Both the position numbers and the translations under genes were made by a program. From Astropecten irregularis (Eukaryota; Echinodermata; Asteroidea; Paxillosida; Astropectinidae), in contig OZ020255.1 of NCBI GenBank assembly GCA_963971285.1, positions 19,561,046 through 19,625,045 on the forward strand: a DNA stretch of 64,000 bases, written 5' to 3'. Below are positions 35,501 through 46,878 of the stretch, piece by piece (position 1 is the stretch's first letter; the number at the start of each line of letters is the position of its first letter). The notes beneath the pieces were generated by a model. That model was not told the origin of the DNA. It did not search any database and was given only the letters and a program-made list of their open reading frames with translations.

Positions 35501-38051
35501 AATCCACCTGTACTATGGTGACCCTCGCCAACTGGGAGTGGTTCTCCAGTTGGGAGGACGGTCGCACCTCCAAGCGAGGCGAGGACTACGAAGCCATCAA
35601 GAATGCCATTGGCCAGAGAATGTGGGAGCAATGTTTGACGTACTACCCTCAACTCAAAGACAAGGTGAACTTTACTTTGACCTCCATGCATGGTCCCTTC
35701 TTATTCCTGTTGGTTGACGGGCGTACAGGTTACAATTTTTCTAATCAAGTCCCTAGCCTTTAGTTGATGTGACTCGTTGAATATCAGAGATGCAACTTTT
35801 CAGATTTTAATCTGAAATCGGTCTTTTGTTCTATTTGTCACCTAATTCCGATGTTTTACCCTCTTCAAATGCTTTGAATTGTAGAATTTAATTTCAAGTC
35901 TCCTTTGATATTATCCACTTACACGTATACATCTTCTGTGGCACTGTCTTGGATCTTGCTGTGTGTCTATCTACACGCAGCACAAAAATGACTATCATAT
36001 ATTTCAGATTTTGTTGCCATTGGAAAGTTGCATCTCTGGTTGATAGTTGAAGAATCAACAAATGAGCTTGTGGATAAGGGATGGGGGTATGAGGTCAACT
36101 CCACTGTTCTCAACATTGCAGAGACCTGAGTTATTCAGTTAATCAATTGTGTTTGTTCAACATGTTGCAGGTGGATTACTTCAATGTTGGCAGTCCAGTC
36201 ACCAACAAGTATTACATCGAAGCCATGAAGGGTGAGATCTACGGCCTAGATCACAACAAGGAGAGGTTCAGTTCCAAGACCTGGCATACACTCCGTCCAG
36301 ACACAGAAATCCCCAACCTCTATCTCACAGGTAAGAAAGGTTTACCTCCAAGACCTGGCATACACTCCGTCCAGACACAGAAATCCCCAACCTCTATCTC
36401 ACAGGTAAGAAAGGTTTACCTCCAAGACCTGGCATACACTCCGTCCAGACACAGAAATCCCCAACCTCTATCTCACAGGTAAGAAAGGTTTACCTCCAAG
36501 ACCTGGCATACACTCCGCCCAGACACAGAAATCCCCAACCTCTATCTCACAGGTAAGAAAGGTTTACCTCCAAGACCTGGCATACACTCCGTCCAGACAC
36601 AGAAATCCCCAACCTCTATCTCACAGGTAAGAAAGGTTTACCTCCAAGACCTGGCATACACTCCGCCCAGACACAGAAATCCCCAACCTCTATCTCACAG
36701 GTAAGAAAGGTTTACCTCCAAGACCTGGCATACACTCCGTCCAGACACAGAAATCCCCAACCTCTATCTCACAGGTAAGAAAGGTTTACCTCCAAGACCT
36801 GGCATACACTCCGTCCAGACACAGAAATCCCCAACCTCTATCTCACAGGTAAGAAAGGTTTAGTTCTAAGACCTGGCATACACTCCGCCCAGACACAGAA
36901 ATCCCCAACCTCTATCTCACAGGTAAGAAAGGTTTACCTCCAAGACCAGGCATACACTCCGTCCAGACACAGAAATCCCCAACCTCTATCTCACAGGTAA
37001 GAAAGGTTTACCTCCAAGACCTGGCATACACTCCGTCCAGTCACAGAAATCCCCAACCTCTATCTCACAGGTAAGAAAGGTTTACCTCCAAGACCTGGCA
37101 TACACTCCGTCCAGACACAGAAATCCCCAACCTCTATCTCACAGGTAAGAAAGGTTTACCTCCAAGACCTGGCATACACTCCGCCCAGACACAGAAATCC
37201 CCAACCTCTATCTCACAGGTAAGAAAGGTTTACCTCCAAGACCTGGCATACACTCCGTCCAGACACAGAAATCCCCAACCTCTATCTCACAGCTAGAAAG
37301 GTTTAGTTCCAAGACCTGGCATACACTCCGCCCAGACACAGAAATCCCCAACCTCTATCTCACAGGTAAGAAAGGTTTAGCTCCAAGACCTGGCATACAC
37401 TCCGTCCAGATACAGAAATCCCCAACCTCTATCTCACAGGTAAGAAAGGTTTAGTTCTAAGACCTGGCATACACTCCGTCCAGACACAGAAATCCCCAAC
37501 CTCTATCTCACAGGTAAGAACAATAATTTCATATGAAATTAAGCCTGGCTTCTGACTGCCAAACAAACAAAGATAATTGACTATTGGGGTCACCACCAAC
37601 GTAGGGCAGGATGGCTCAGTTTGTACAGCACCTGTGTACGGTATTGAGGAAGTTGCTAGTTCGAATCCTGTTCCAGTAAATTTTTCTTTGTTCACTTTTC
37701 AATTACTTTAAATTCAGTTTTGCCTTGTGGTTATTTGATGATTATATAAAATTACTCTTTAGCCTTCGGGGAAAAGATCCTGCTAGGTTCAAAATGCCAG
37801 GCCCTTCTAACTCTTAGCATTTGACATATTTCAGGTCTTTATGTTGGTTGATGAGCAGTTTATTACTTGTATTCAAATTCTTCTTCGTTTGTTTTCCTCT
37901 CGATTCTACTTGTCCAGGCCAGGATGTGATGACCTGTGGGTTTGCTGGAGCCATGTTCTCTGGTCTGATTAGCACCAGTAATATCCTCAACCGTAACTTG
38001 ATGGCCGACCTCGCAGGATTGAGGAAGACGATCATCAAGAAGTCAGACTAG
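29589..38051 (+). CDS. RETSAT: All-trans-retinol 13,14-reductase (retinol saturase), ten exons, 625 aa
   Basis: ER-membrane, FAD-dependent enzyme known to saturate the 13,14 double bond of all-trans-retinol. Exons: 29589-29805, 30910-31092, 31930-32174, 32360-32561, 33050-33247, 33865-33984, 34470-34721, 35498-35664, 36171-36330 and 37918-38051; 1,878 nt in frame. Residues 17-31 form one hydrophobic N-terminal anchor, followed by SPNPF. The dinucleotide-binding signature is IGSGMGG (88-94), then VLVLEQH and AGGCCH. Further family landmarks are [43 protein letters not shown], and [13 protein letters not shown] across the last junction. The C-terminus KKSD (622-625) is a dilysine KKXX ER-retrieval signal. 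Length matches the family (about 610). Exon 9 runs into a tandem array that repeats its own 3' end and donor; the first donor gives the family-matching protein. Most introns carry SINE, LINE or MITE insertions. Confidence 0.95.
30067..30354. mobile_element. MITE with GGCCCAATTTCATGGAATC ends and 3-bp target duplication
   Basis: The ends GGCCCAATTTCATGGAATC and GATTCCATGAAATTGGTCC (inverted) are flanked by CAG at 30064-30066 and 30355-30357. It is homologous to 59122-59405. It lies in RETSAT intron 1. Confidence 0.75.
31620..31770 (-). repeat. tRNA-headed SINE family A, 3' fragment, inverted
   Basis: It contains the family tail in reverse: agcacttatatagcgccag, tccctggtcattgggctat and gaaaccatctcaac. 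The head is missing. It lies in RETSAT intron 2. Confidence 0.65.
33555..33789 (-). mobile_element. 5'-truncated LINE, 3' end with C2H2 zinc finger and 13-bp target duplication
   Basis: A perfect 13-bp repeat TTGCCAACTTGCT flanks the unit at 33542-33554 and 33790-33802, as in target-primed reverse transcription. Read on the minus strand, it encodes the end of a LINE ORF with the zinc finger CPHC...LISHLRTH, stops at 33603, and ends in an AAC-repeat tail. It lies antisense in RETSAT intron 5. Confidence 0.85.
34131..34235 (-). repeat. tRNA-derived SINE (family B)
   Basis: The reverse complement holds CAGCTCAATTGGTAGAGCAC (box A) and GGCTCAAATCCAGC (box B). It lies in RETSAT intron 6. Confidence 0.7.
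35160..35460 (-). repeat. tRNA-derived SINE (family B) split by a nested insertion
   Basis: The reverse complement reads GGATAGCTCAGTTGGCAGAG...GGTTCAAATCTGA with the tail TTTTTCTTTGTTCACC. It is interrupted at 35224-35382 by another element. It lies in RETSAT intron 7. Confidence 0.8.
35224..35382. mobile_element. 159-bp insertion nested in a SINE, flanked by 9-bp repeats
   Basis: ATGGTACCA occurs at both 35215-35223 and 35383-35391, and removing the insert restores a continuous tRNA-like SINE. The inner ends share GTGTAGA in inverted orientation (agtgtagaca / tgatctacac), suggesting a small DNA transposon. Confidence 0.75.
35785..36038. mobile_element. hAT-like MITE (CAGAGATGCAACTTTTC ends)
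   Basis: The ends CAGAGATGCAACTTT and AAAGTTGCATCTCTG are inverted repeats. The internal cagattttaatctgaaatc recalls the MITE at 11293. The flanks gttgaatat / gttgatagt look like a decayed duplication. It lies in RETSAT intron 8. Confidence 0.7.
36331..37513 (+). repeat. 74-bp exon-plus-splice-donor minisatellite in RETSAT (16 units)
   Basis: Each unit consists of a GTAAGAAAGG donor, about 10 bp of intron, then a copy of the last 56 nt of RETSAT exon 9 ending CTCTATCTCACAG. Sixteen units follow the genuine exon end, nearly identical apart from a few site variants (ccgtccag versus ccgcccag; tttacctcc versus tttagttct). One unit, ending near 37292, has lost a G and reads acagctagaaagg, destroying its donor. 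The array ends at a final donor, GTAAGAAC at 37514, probably the ancestral one. Confidence 0.97.
37600..37705 (+). repeat. tRNA-derived SINE (family B), well preserved
   Basis: GGATGGCTCAGTTTGTACAG (box A) and AGTTCGAATCC (box B) are followed by the family tail aaatttttctttgttcac. It lies in RETSAT intron 9, just after the minisatellite. Confidence 0.75.
37755..37870. repeat. Interspersed repeat with gatcctgctaggatc hairpin
   Basis: A copy of a family with agatcctgctagg, caaaatgccaggccctt and caggtctttatgttggttgatgagcag. Other recognisable copies are near 5720-5885, 15500-15970 (split by the piggyBac-like MITE), 22890-22930, 25505-25556, 45165-45420 and 60263-60330. Confidence 0.65.
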
Positions 38052-38579
38052 AGAGGATGGATTCCAGCCCCTTCCACCGACTTACGTTTGACTTAAGTTT
38101 AATCTGATGGGATGGCTGATAATTTTTTTTACAGTGGATAAAATGAGAAGGTTTGCATGGTGGGTTAACATTATAGGATATTTGTGGTGACACTGCAGTA
38201 AATGCATCAAGGAACTTTTGCAAAGTCCTTGAAATGCAGTCAAACCATAAAAGTTCCTCGCCAAGAAAAACGTAAAATGCCGCACTTTGTTTATGCCGAC
38301 ATATTTTCATCGTTATACACAGTTGTAATGATTTTTTAAAAAGATATTCCTTCCATGTTTTCTCTAGTTTATTATTTGAATCTTGGATGCATGATTTGGG
38401 AAGGTTGTGGTGCAATTAAGGAGGGGATTCTTGGAGGGGAAATAGATAGGTGGTTCTGAGAGATCAAGAGGTAAACTTGTGTCTTCAAAACAGCCAGAGC
38501 TGGGCTGGACACTAAGCTGATTCTTTCGGCTCTTGAGAGCCCATTTGAGTCTGGAGTCTGTTCAAAGCCAAATCGTAAC

Positions 38580-38802
38580 CCTTTCAAAGCTTGGCTCCGA
38601 CTCGGGCTCCGGCTTCATCTCTGTAATCCATATGCTGAATCCATATGCTTTTAATTGAAGCTGAAGCTCTGTTTCCTTTTCAAACTGGAGAATCTTCTTC
38701 AAAACTGCAGCCAAAAGTCTCTATTTTGAGACCTGTAATTTTAAAATGGATTCATGAAATGGAGCCGGATCCTGAGCCAGAGCTGTGTTTTGAGAGAGGC
38801 CG
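38580..38802. mobile_element. GGCTCC-type MITE family, copy D
   Basis: The left end is cctttcaaagcttggctccg and the right end ttttgagagaggcc, with the core gaagctgaagctctgtttcc and aactgcagccaaaag. It lies in the RETSAT 3' flank. Confidence 0.7.
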
Positions 38803-39115
38803 CTGGGCTCCGTCAGTTTCATGGCTCAGCTTATCGCGGAATTTTATGCTTATGATCCTCATTCTCCGCTTACTGAGTTAGCATCGAATATCTACGCTAA
38901 CCAAGTATTGTGAGAAGTCCTCCCTGATCTGTGAAATCATATCTCATAAGTACAGCAGGTTCCTGCTTCTGTAAGCACCGATTCTAAGCTTAGGGTCAAC
39001 AGAGCCATGACGTTGGACCTAGGAAAATTTCTTGGACAGATAAATGGCAGTACAAAACCCTGGGGTCAATTTCACCAAACTTATTGTAACTTACCGGTAC
39101 TATCATGTAGACTAT

Positions 39116-39470
39116 GTGGGGTTCTGTCGCCTAGTGGTCTGACATGTTGGACTCAAAGTCTTGTGGTCAATCTACAGATTGTGGGTTCGAATCCAGTCAT
39201 GGGTTAATGGTGCTTGCGTCCTTATGCAAGACGCTTTGTCACATATTGCTCCTCTTCACCCAGGTATAAACGGGTGCCTGTGAGGGTAGAGATGGCTTTG
39301 TGCTTGATTGCTTAGAGTAGCCAGGGCTGTATCATACTCCCCAGGGAGTTGAGATGGTTTCGTGAATGTGAAAGTTATGGCCCGATGACCAGGGATAATA
39401 ATAAAGTTGTAATGCGCATAGAGTATATTCATATAGTAGTTGCACAATATAAATGTCCGATATTATCATT
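39116..39470 (+). repeat. tRNA-headed SINE family A, near full length
   Basis: The head ggggttctgtcgcctagtgg and box B GGTTCGAATCC are followed by the conserved body (cttcacccaggtataaacgg, gtgagggtagagatggc, ccgatgaccagggataata). It matches 61777-62140 almost throughout. Confidence 0.82.
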
Positions 39471-41083
39471 ATTACAGACATGCAATTTTTCCTCTGATCA
39501 GCTGATTTCCTCTTTTTTCACTTCAATCTTATGCCATTGAAAATAGAAAAACACTGCACAAAGTCTTGCAAAGATTGGAATTTCCTCGTTTTTTGTTAAG
39601 CCTGAGTTGCATGCCTGTATATTATCAATCATAGGACTTTGTGAAATTGACTCCTTGCCTCGCAGCTGATGAACCAAATTTAAGTAAGATAAAAACTGCT
39701 ATTAATAAATAAAGACTCTTAGAAGCCATGGAACTGTGTAAAAAATCACAATGATTTTGTTTTGGGACAAAATTTTATTTCTCACATTGATGCAAAACTG
39801 GTAATTCAAGAAGTGTATTGTTTGACTTGGTTTTTGTGTGTGTTCTGCCTGCTTTTATTATATTCACTTATTTTTTTTGTGACTTTCAAAAATTGGTTTG
39901 TAACTGGCGTGCTTTCCTTATAATGTTTTGAGAAATTATTGATGAAAATAATGTATTCCTAGAGTAAGGGAAATTATTTTGTGAATAATGCAAGATTACA
40001 TAATTTCTTCAGAAATGATTTGTTTTTATTTCAATTAATAAGGAATAATGTTTTGTTTATGCTGCTTTGTATTTTGTTTTTAATGAATTTTACTGCTTAA
40101 ACAAAAAAAAAGAAAGAAGGATTAATATAATCAGAAATAAGAGGTTTGATGGTTAGATGAAGCCTAACCACAAATGTATGTAAATTATATTTTGTATGCC
40201 AATGTTGCACATTTAAATAAAAATAAAAGTTTCATGCGAATCAACAGTGATTACAAAAGTTTGATTTCATTTTTATTTTTTGTGTTGAGAATTGTGTGTG
40301 GTATTTGTTTGTCTCACTATTTTTACAATGTGGGTTAAAAAGTGAAAAAGTTTTCTTTAGACATGTACTTGCTGGCCGGAAAACAATGAAATATAATAAG
40401 CATACACAAATATGCAGAATATGCAATTACAATGAACATGGCCAGTGAATTAGTTCTCAATAGTAGGAGAATAACTGATTATGAAGAATAACTGATTATT
40501 TATTTCATGCGATTTCTGTATTTGCAATTCCAATCGGAAGTACTGTATGATTGAAAGAATATCATTTGTTTATAAAGACAAAGAATGAAAAATCATCACT
40601 CTTTCAGTAAAAAGTTTTCCAAAAAATGACAAGTCACCAAATTATTATATTTTATATTAAGATTGCGAAAATCGTACTTTTTCCTCAGTTTTTAATATTT
40701 TCAAAGTAAAAATCCCCGCCCATCTTAATATAAAGTTACGAGAACAAAATATTGAACGAGGCTACATTTGCCAGGAAACAAAATGGAGTCGCACGTGGAT
40801 TTGTTTGTAAACGACTTTGTCGACATTGAGTTTGTGTAAAACTATAACAAATAAGTAACAAGTAAAAGATAAAACCAGCAGTTATCGTCAGTACGTCAGC
40901 GTGTTTGCCGAAATAATCGAGAATAAACATATGTGATTCGTTTTATTGTTGATCCACGTGTAGTGACTGTAGCAGCTGAGTCGTCACAACACGAAAAGGC
41001 ATAGGCCTAGGCCTACTTACTGTGTTGGTTTACGTGCAATCAAGTTTGTCGAATTCGACAACGGACTTTTATCGAATTCGGTG

Positions 41084-44000
41084 ATGAGGTACGCGACGCT
41101 CAACACGGGGCAGCAGATGCCGATGTTTGGCCGTGAGTCGTTTGTATGAATTATTCGTCTTGTTTTGTAATTTATGAATTCGGGCGTGTGAGAAATTTCA
41201 GCCATTGTATGATACAACCAAATTAATTTTGAAATGAGTTGTTTACTTTGCTTTGGCCTGGGCCTAAGGCCATAAGGAGGCTAAGAAAGTTATTGATAAT
41301 TTACTGGATCAATTTGTGTTTAAAATTAAATCAGGGTTTAATCTAGTACAAGTAGTAGGCCTAGCAGCAGTAACTGTAGCCCTGTCATTACTCCTGACGA
41401 TATACGACAGCAACGTCAGAATCAGGATGTACAACAACTTCAGGAGTAATATACATAGGGCTACAGGGCTAGTTACCATGGTTACTGCAGCTAGGCTTAA
41501 TGTATAATGTGCAGTCCACATAAGGATTGTTTTCAGACATGGCTTCTAGTTCTAGTCATGTCTACAGTAAACTAACACACGTAAATATGTTGACCATTTG
41601 TGATTTCCTCTTCAATATTAGCAAGGTTAAATTTATGGAAAGAGGGCAGGGCTTTCGGATTTTTTAAGGAAATTACGAGGGTCTGAAAATTAAATAATCC
41701 TTGACCTTGTTGACTAATGTACACTAACTAATTAACCCTTTTACTCATGTAGCCTAAATTATTTCATTAAATTGTTAAAATCTTTTCTGTCTTTAATCTT
41801 AATTTGCAGTGGGGACTTTCAAAATCAGTGGACATGAGACGATTTACAACTTGCTTGATTTGGCATTGAAGTTGGGATACAGATTGTTTGGTGAGTATAT
41901 TTTTTTTCCAGTAATATTGATAGAAGCCGATATTTATTATGTAGTAATGTAAAGGAAATGATAAATTCATCGCGGTAAATACAGATAACATGGATAAGGA
42001 AAAGGGTGATCGATGTCACGCGATGTCATGTTGCTGGTAGCAACGTTTCAGCTGCTGGTACTGCTAGCCTTCATCAGGCAACTGAAGAATTGGATGCTGC
42101 GGTGTCTGGCATATCATGTTGGTCCGCATCCCTCATGCTCACTGTACTGTGTGCTTAGCACGTCGAATGGGTCACTGTGACGGGCGTCTTACGCTTCACT
42201 CCGTGTGTCGTCGTCGGGGGCGTGTCCTCGGCGTGGTTTTGGTGCGCTTCGGTGGTTCCATCTGCAACACGACATCGCGTGACCAATCACCTTTTTCCTC
42301 ATTATTAGGTATGTAATAATTACACAATAAATATACAAAACAGTTGCAGTATCTGGCATGGCATTCAAAAACATACCGGTACTTGTATTTATTATCCCTG
42401 GTCATTGGGCTACATTTCCACTCCCTGGCCAGTATACAGGGCTCCCTGGCTGCTCAGTGCACATAGCTTTATGCAAAAGCCATCTCTACCCTCACAGGTA
42501 CCCATTTACCTCTGGCTTTAGAGGAGCAATCTGTGACAAAGTGTCTTGCCCAAGGATGCGAGCATAAACCTATTGCTGGATTTGATTTTGAACCCATAAT
42601 CGGTAAATTGACCGCAAGATCTTGCGCAATGTGCATTTGGACACACCAAACCACAATTTTTAGGCCACAGCACTCCACATACAGAACAAATATTGCCATT
42701 TATCTCCATCTCAAACCAAACAGAATCCCACAATTTTTGTATCATTTTGTTTGCCACATTTCAATTACATTAGTCATTTAAGCCTTAATGTTAATATTAT
42801 TCATGTACAGATACTGCTGAGTGTTACAGGAATGAGAAGGATATAGGAGATAGCTTGAAGGAGTTACTACCAAAGCACGGACTAAGCAGGGAAGATGTCT
42901 TTATAGTCAGCAAACTCCGTAAGTTTTGATCGGTCTGGCAGTGTCAGCCTTTGGATTAGTACCTTTATGCATTTTACCAGGGGCAATTTTATAGAGCTGC
43001 TTAAGCAACAAAATTTGCTTAAGCTCCAAAAACCTTGGTAAATAAAATCTGTCTTTCCATGAAGACAGGGAGGTGAGCATAATACGTTAAGCTTAAAAGT
43101 CATCATATTGAAGAATATGGAGGGTGATATGGTGGGAGAGGGATGGCATGATGTCAGTAATCTATAGCATCATTGAACGTGACCTACTCTCTACCATTTA
43201 ATCCCCACAGACCCCAAGAATCACGGCCTAGATGAAGCTTATGCCACGTGTCTGGAGTCCCTCAACAAGCTAGGGTTGGACTACCTGGACCTGTACCTCA
43301 TTCACTGGCCGGCCAAGAGCAAGCTCAAGCCCCAAGACCCTCGGCATGCTGGCTTCAGAAGAGATTCATGGATGGCTTTTGAGAAACTTTATAGAGAAGG
43401 TACAGTAGGTGTTGAAAACTTCCATTCATTTATAATCGAGCTGGATGCATGTAGGTCAGCTGCTGGAACACTGGATAGCTCAGTTGTTAGACCACAGGTA
43501 TGGTATTCCGGGAGAAAGTGCCACCCCACTTGGTGTCTTTGTCCCCTTAGGTACCCCCTCTCATTTGTAATCTCAATTTTAAAGATTTGCCCTACTGATG
43601 TTCAATTCATTTTCTTCAGTGCCCCAATATTGAAAAATGTAGGCACCCCAAATGTGCACCCCTTAGAAATTTGGCTGAATCTGCGCCACTGACTTCAGCT
43701 CTCAGTATTCTTGGAGCAGATCAACCCCTGTCTCTGGTAGGCGACATGGGAACCTTCCTGGTACGTCTTTGCTGATATCCAAGTTTTGATCCTAGCTTTG
43801 AATGGATGTCTTCATTTCTGTTGTTGGTTTTCCGTCTTCCTCCAGGTAAAGTGAAGAGCATTGGTGTTTCTAATTATCTCCTCCAGCATCTTGATGAGAT
43901 GGCCTCCTATGCCAGTGTACAACCTGCCGTTCTCCAGGTAAAGCTTGAAGGGTCTAATGCTTCTTAAAGTTTGTGTTTTTGTATGCGGAGCCCTCACTAA

Positions 44001-45706
44001 TCTGATGCAGGTGCCTTGCCCATGAGTGGAGTGTTTGGGGACCGGAAGGGCACAATAATTGAAAGGTGCAGTATAGGGAAGATTGTCATGATTGTGTTAA
44101 TGTTCTGCCTTCGAACCAATATTTTGATATTAATTTTGCCTTGGGAAGGCCACTGCATTGGTGGTTACTTCTTTGTTGTGCTAAAATGTTTGATGGGGCA
44201 CAGAAGTAGGCGCCCCTTTTCCCCTGTAGATTTGAAGGAAATTTCAAGAAGGTACTGTTGTGTATTGAATGTTTGAAGGGTTAATTGGTTTGTTTGATCT
44301 CTGTCATCACATGTAGGTGGAGCATCACCCATATCTCGTTCAGACAGACCTTCTACAGTGGTGCAAAGCCAACGATGTCTTTCTCCAGACCTATGCATCG
44401 CTCGGCACGGGAAAGGTACATGATGCGCCCTCAACTGCCACCTTTTAACTTACCAAGACGATTTGGAAGGAACCATTGTGAACTTGCTTATATTTATCTA
44501 TTTATTATTTTCATGCATCATGACATACGAAAAGAAAGGAATGATTACAAAAATACAAAGAATGTTAAGTGGGACTATAGTGAGGTAACTTGTGAGGTGA
44601 CTTTTGAGGAGTCCATATAAAACGACTCTGCAAGACCCATAGCAATTACTGACTCTTGCAACTGTATGACTCACAAACTGCTGTAGGTCCAGGAATATCA
44701 TATCATTAACTGATTGCCCACATCAAAAAGGATCGATTCAAGAATGATTTGATTAATGGTAGGCTGGAAGTGGAAGGAACATCTAAGGATGCTCTTGCCT
44801 GATTTTTCTTCCCCGGTCCTGGCCCTTTTAAGTCTGTATACTGTACGTCAAATGAAAGATGAATTCTTTATGACTTTGATATTATCAGTTGCTGAGTGAG
44901 CCTCTAGTGATAGCGATTGCTGAACGGACCGGCAAGTCTCCTTCCCAAGTGCTTCTACAGTGGGCCTTACAGCAGGACCTAGGTGAGTAGAAAGTTTCTG
45001 AAGAGTACCCTGTTCTCTCTTAACGCCCCCCCCCCCCCCAACCCCCCTCCCCCCCCACCACCCCTCCCCAAACGTTGTCTTTGAGTAGTTTTTTCAAATT
45101 GTGTATGTGTAATCTCCACAAGTAATCAAGTGCTGCAGTCTTCTCATTAACCAAAATATGACCTGCTTGGAGTTAGGAGATCCTGATGCGACACGGGGCC
45201 CTCATAACTCCAAGTGTTTTTATAAATTTCAGGTCATTAGTTTGGCTGATGAACAGTTTGAAGCAGTTTATTACTTGTGCAGCTTATACACACACAATTT
45301 GAAACTATACTCAAAGACAACAGTTGGGGTGGTTTTAAGGGGAAAATATTTTCAGAAATATGAAATGCTTAGCGTTTGGATGGCCTGGTGTTTTGATCCT
45401 ACCAGGTTCTTTCTGAAATGCTCATGAGAACAAGATTCTTCTAGTAAAGATACAGTTATAAATGTATGAGAGTGCTGTCTCTACTGGTGAAGGTTGTACT
45501 TTGATTTGATTCCTTTCCACTTCTACTGCCCTCTATCCATCATAGGAGTGATACCCAAGGCCAGCAACCCGACACACCTCGCTGAAAACATCGATGGCGT
45601 CCTTCTTGATGATAGTGGGAACTGGCTGAAAGATGAGGACATAGAGAATCTGTCTAACCTCCATCGAGGAGAGAAGTTCTGCTGGGATCCGTCTCAAGTC
45701 CAGTAA
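41084..45706 (+). CDS. Aldo-keto reductase, eight exons, 290 aa
   Basis: Cytosolic NAD(P)H-dependent carbonyl reductase of the AKR superfamily (TIM barrel); the substrate cannot be told from sequence. Exons: 41084-41132, 41810-41890, 42811-42918, 43211-43399, 43846-43937, 44317-44415, 44889-44982 and 45546-45706; 873 nt in frame. The catalytic tetrad is complete, Asp44 and Tyr49 (DTAECYRNE), Lys78 (FIVSKL) and His111 (LYLIHWP), with the same spacing as D50/Y55/K84/H117 of AKR1 enzymes. MPMFGLGTF opens strand 1, GVSNY and the cofactor loop GVIPKASNP are intact, and the usual nicotinamide-contacting QVEHHPY is present across the exon 5/6 junction. The start is the ATG at 41084, six residues shorter at the N-terminus than AKR1. 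It belongs with uncharacterised invertebrate AKRs rather than a named human gene. I saw no clear polyadenylation signal. Confidence 0.94.
41998..42298. mobile_element. 301-bp MITE with GTCACGCGATGTC terminal inverted repeats
   Basis: The left ggaaaagggtgatcgatgtc acgcgatgtc and the right gacatcgcgtgac caatcacctttttcc pair with one small indel over about 35 bp. It lies in aldo-keto reductase intron 2, next to an inverted SINE. Confidence 0.7.
42305..42680 (-). repeat. tRNA-headed SINE family A, inverted
   Basis: The family body appears in reverse complement: tccctggtcattgggctac, gccatctctaccctcacagg, gacaaagtgtcttgcccaag and the eroded box B gaacccataatc. It lies in aldo-keto reductase intron 2. 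Confidence 0.75.
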
Positions 45707-46055
45707 CATTCTGCTCCTTGGCGTGTATATCCCCTTCTGTTAAAGGTGACATTATTAAGTCATTGGATTCATTGCCCAATTTCATTCACTATGATGACTG
45801 TTTATAGCCAGAAAAGATCATGTTTTTCTTTTAGAAAGAACCAAAATTATCTTTTTATCGCGTATTCTCGTAACTTGTCCCATTGAACAAATTAAGATGG
45901 GTTTTGTACATCTTGACTTATTTGAGATCTGTAATTGTTTGTGCACATTGTTCTATTCCTAGTCCCATATTTTTCTAAATAATGTATGGTCTATTTCTAG
46001 TGTTATGTTTTTGCACATGTTCTATTTTTTTGTGCAATGTTTTTCTAAATGAAGG

Positions 46056-46170
46056 TAGTAGGTTTGCAGTGACACCATGTATTCTCTTCTGTGAGAGTGT
46101 GTGGTTCTGAGAAGAACCGGTGGTATTATCTCAACGTTCCGAACAGTGTGCTCTGTTTGTCCTCAGGAAA
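46056..46170. repeat. Interspersed repeat with hairpin, longer copy of 732-812
   Basis: It shares about 80 bp with 732-812. It continues into atctcaacgttccgaacagtgtgctctgtttgtcctcagg, which on the minus strand forms a 7-bp stem with one mismatch between CTGAGGA and GGAAC. Confidence 0.7.
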
Positions 46171-46653
46171 GTGACTGGTTCTACATGTTCTGTTTCTAGT
46201 CCCATGTTTTCTTTATGTTCTATTGCTAGTCTCATGCTTTGCTATATGTTCTAGCTAAATACTTCTTCAACTTGAACATTTATTGATGATGGATTTTAGT
46301 GGACATGATAATTCCCTGGTGTTGCTCATGGCAGTTGCTTTCTTGCATTTGTTCAGACGTTCTTTCTGGTATGAGCCTTGCTGCCATAGCATTGATGTAG
46401 CTTAGGAGTATATTTTACTTCTGAGAGAGTCTGATGAAATGATCGCAGTGCTTGGTTGAATTTTTAAGGTACATGTACATGTACTATGCTGAACATTCTT
46501 TCATCTTCAGCATTAAATACATGTGTACTGTGGGAGATAGACAGTATTGTGAGTGCCAGCTTTGAGAGGTATTGCATGATACTTGAGCTGTCTGGTCGCT
46601 TTATCTTTGATGTTGCATCTGCCCTATTCTCCAGCAGTAAATTCAGCTCCCTA

Positions 46654-46878
46654 TCAATGTGGTAGCTCTATCTTCAACTGGTCTACTTTGTCATTCATTT
46701 TATGAAATCTCTTCACAAAGTACAATATGGAGGGAAAACCCACCGTAGCAAGTCGCTTGTTGACACCAGCCACTTCTGCATGTTTCAACAGCTCGTCCTT
46801 CAATGGAAAGGTTTTGATAACGTATTCACAGACAGCTATGAAATACTTCCGCACAGACCCATAGAACTCTTTATTCAA
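46654..46878 (-). pseudogene. Remnant of a transposase-like C-terminal region
   Basis: A 74-codon open stretch contains FPLKDELLKHAEVAG and SILYFVKRFHK. I recall this pattern from the C-terminal part of hAT-like transposon proteins common in invertebrates. Two stop codons follow at once, and the upstream parts (about 46890-47060) are in broken frames. Family assignment is from memory and tentative. Confidence 0.45.

Larger units (their letters stand above)
38052..41083. other. RETSAT 3' UTR and intergenic DNA before the aldo-keto reductase
   Basis: No coding region is supported. It contains a MITE (38580-38802), a full-length SINE (39116-39470), and several AATAAA hexamers including 40216-40221. 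Positions 40740-41083 are the likely promoter and 5' UTR of the aldo-keto reductase. Confidence 0.5.

Noticed and set aside
36331..37513. CRISPR-like array (regular direct repeats)
   Set aside because: Units are contiguous with no unique spacers, in an animal gene, and derive from exon 9 of RETSAT.
42030..42095. Hammerhead-like CTGATGA...GAAAC on the minus strand
   Set aside because: Stem II does not pair well and the residue at the cleavage position would be G; the stretch is explained as one end of a 301-bp MITE.
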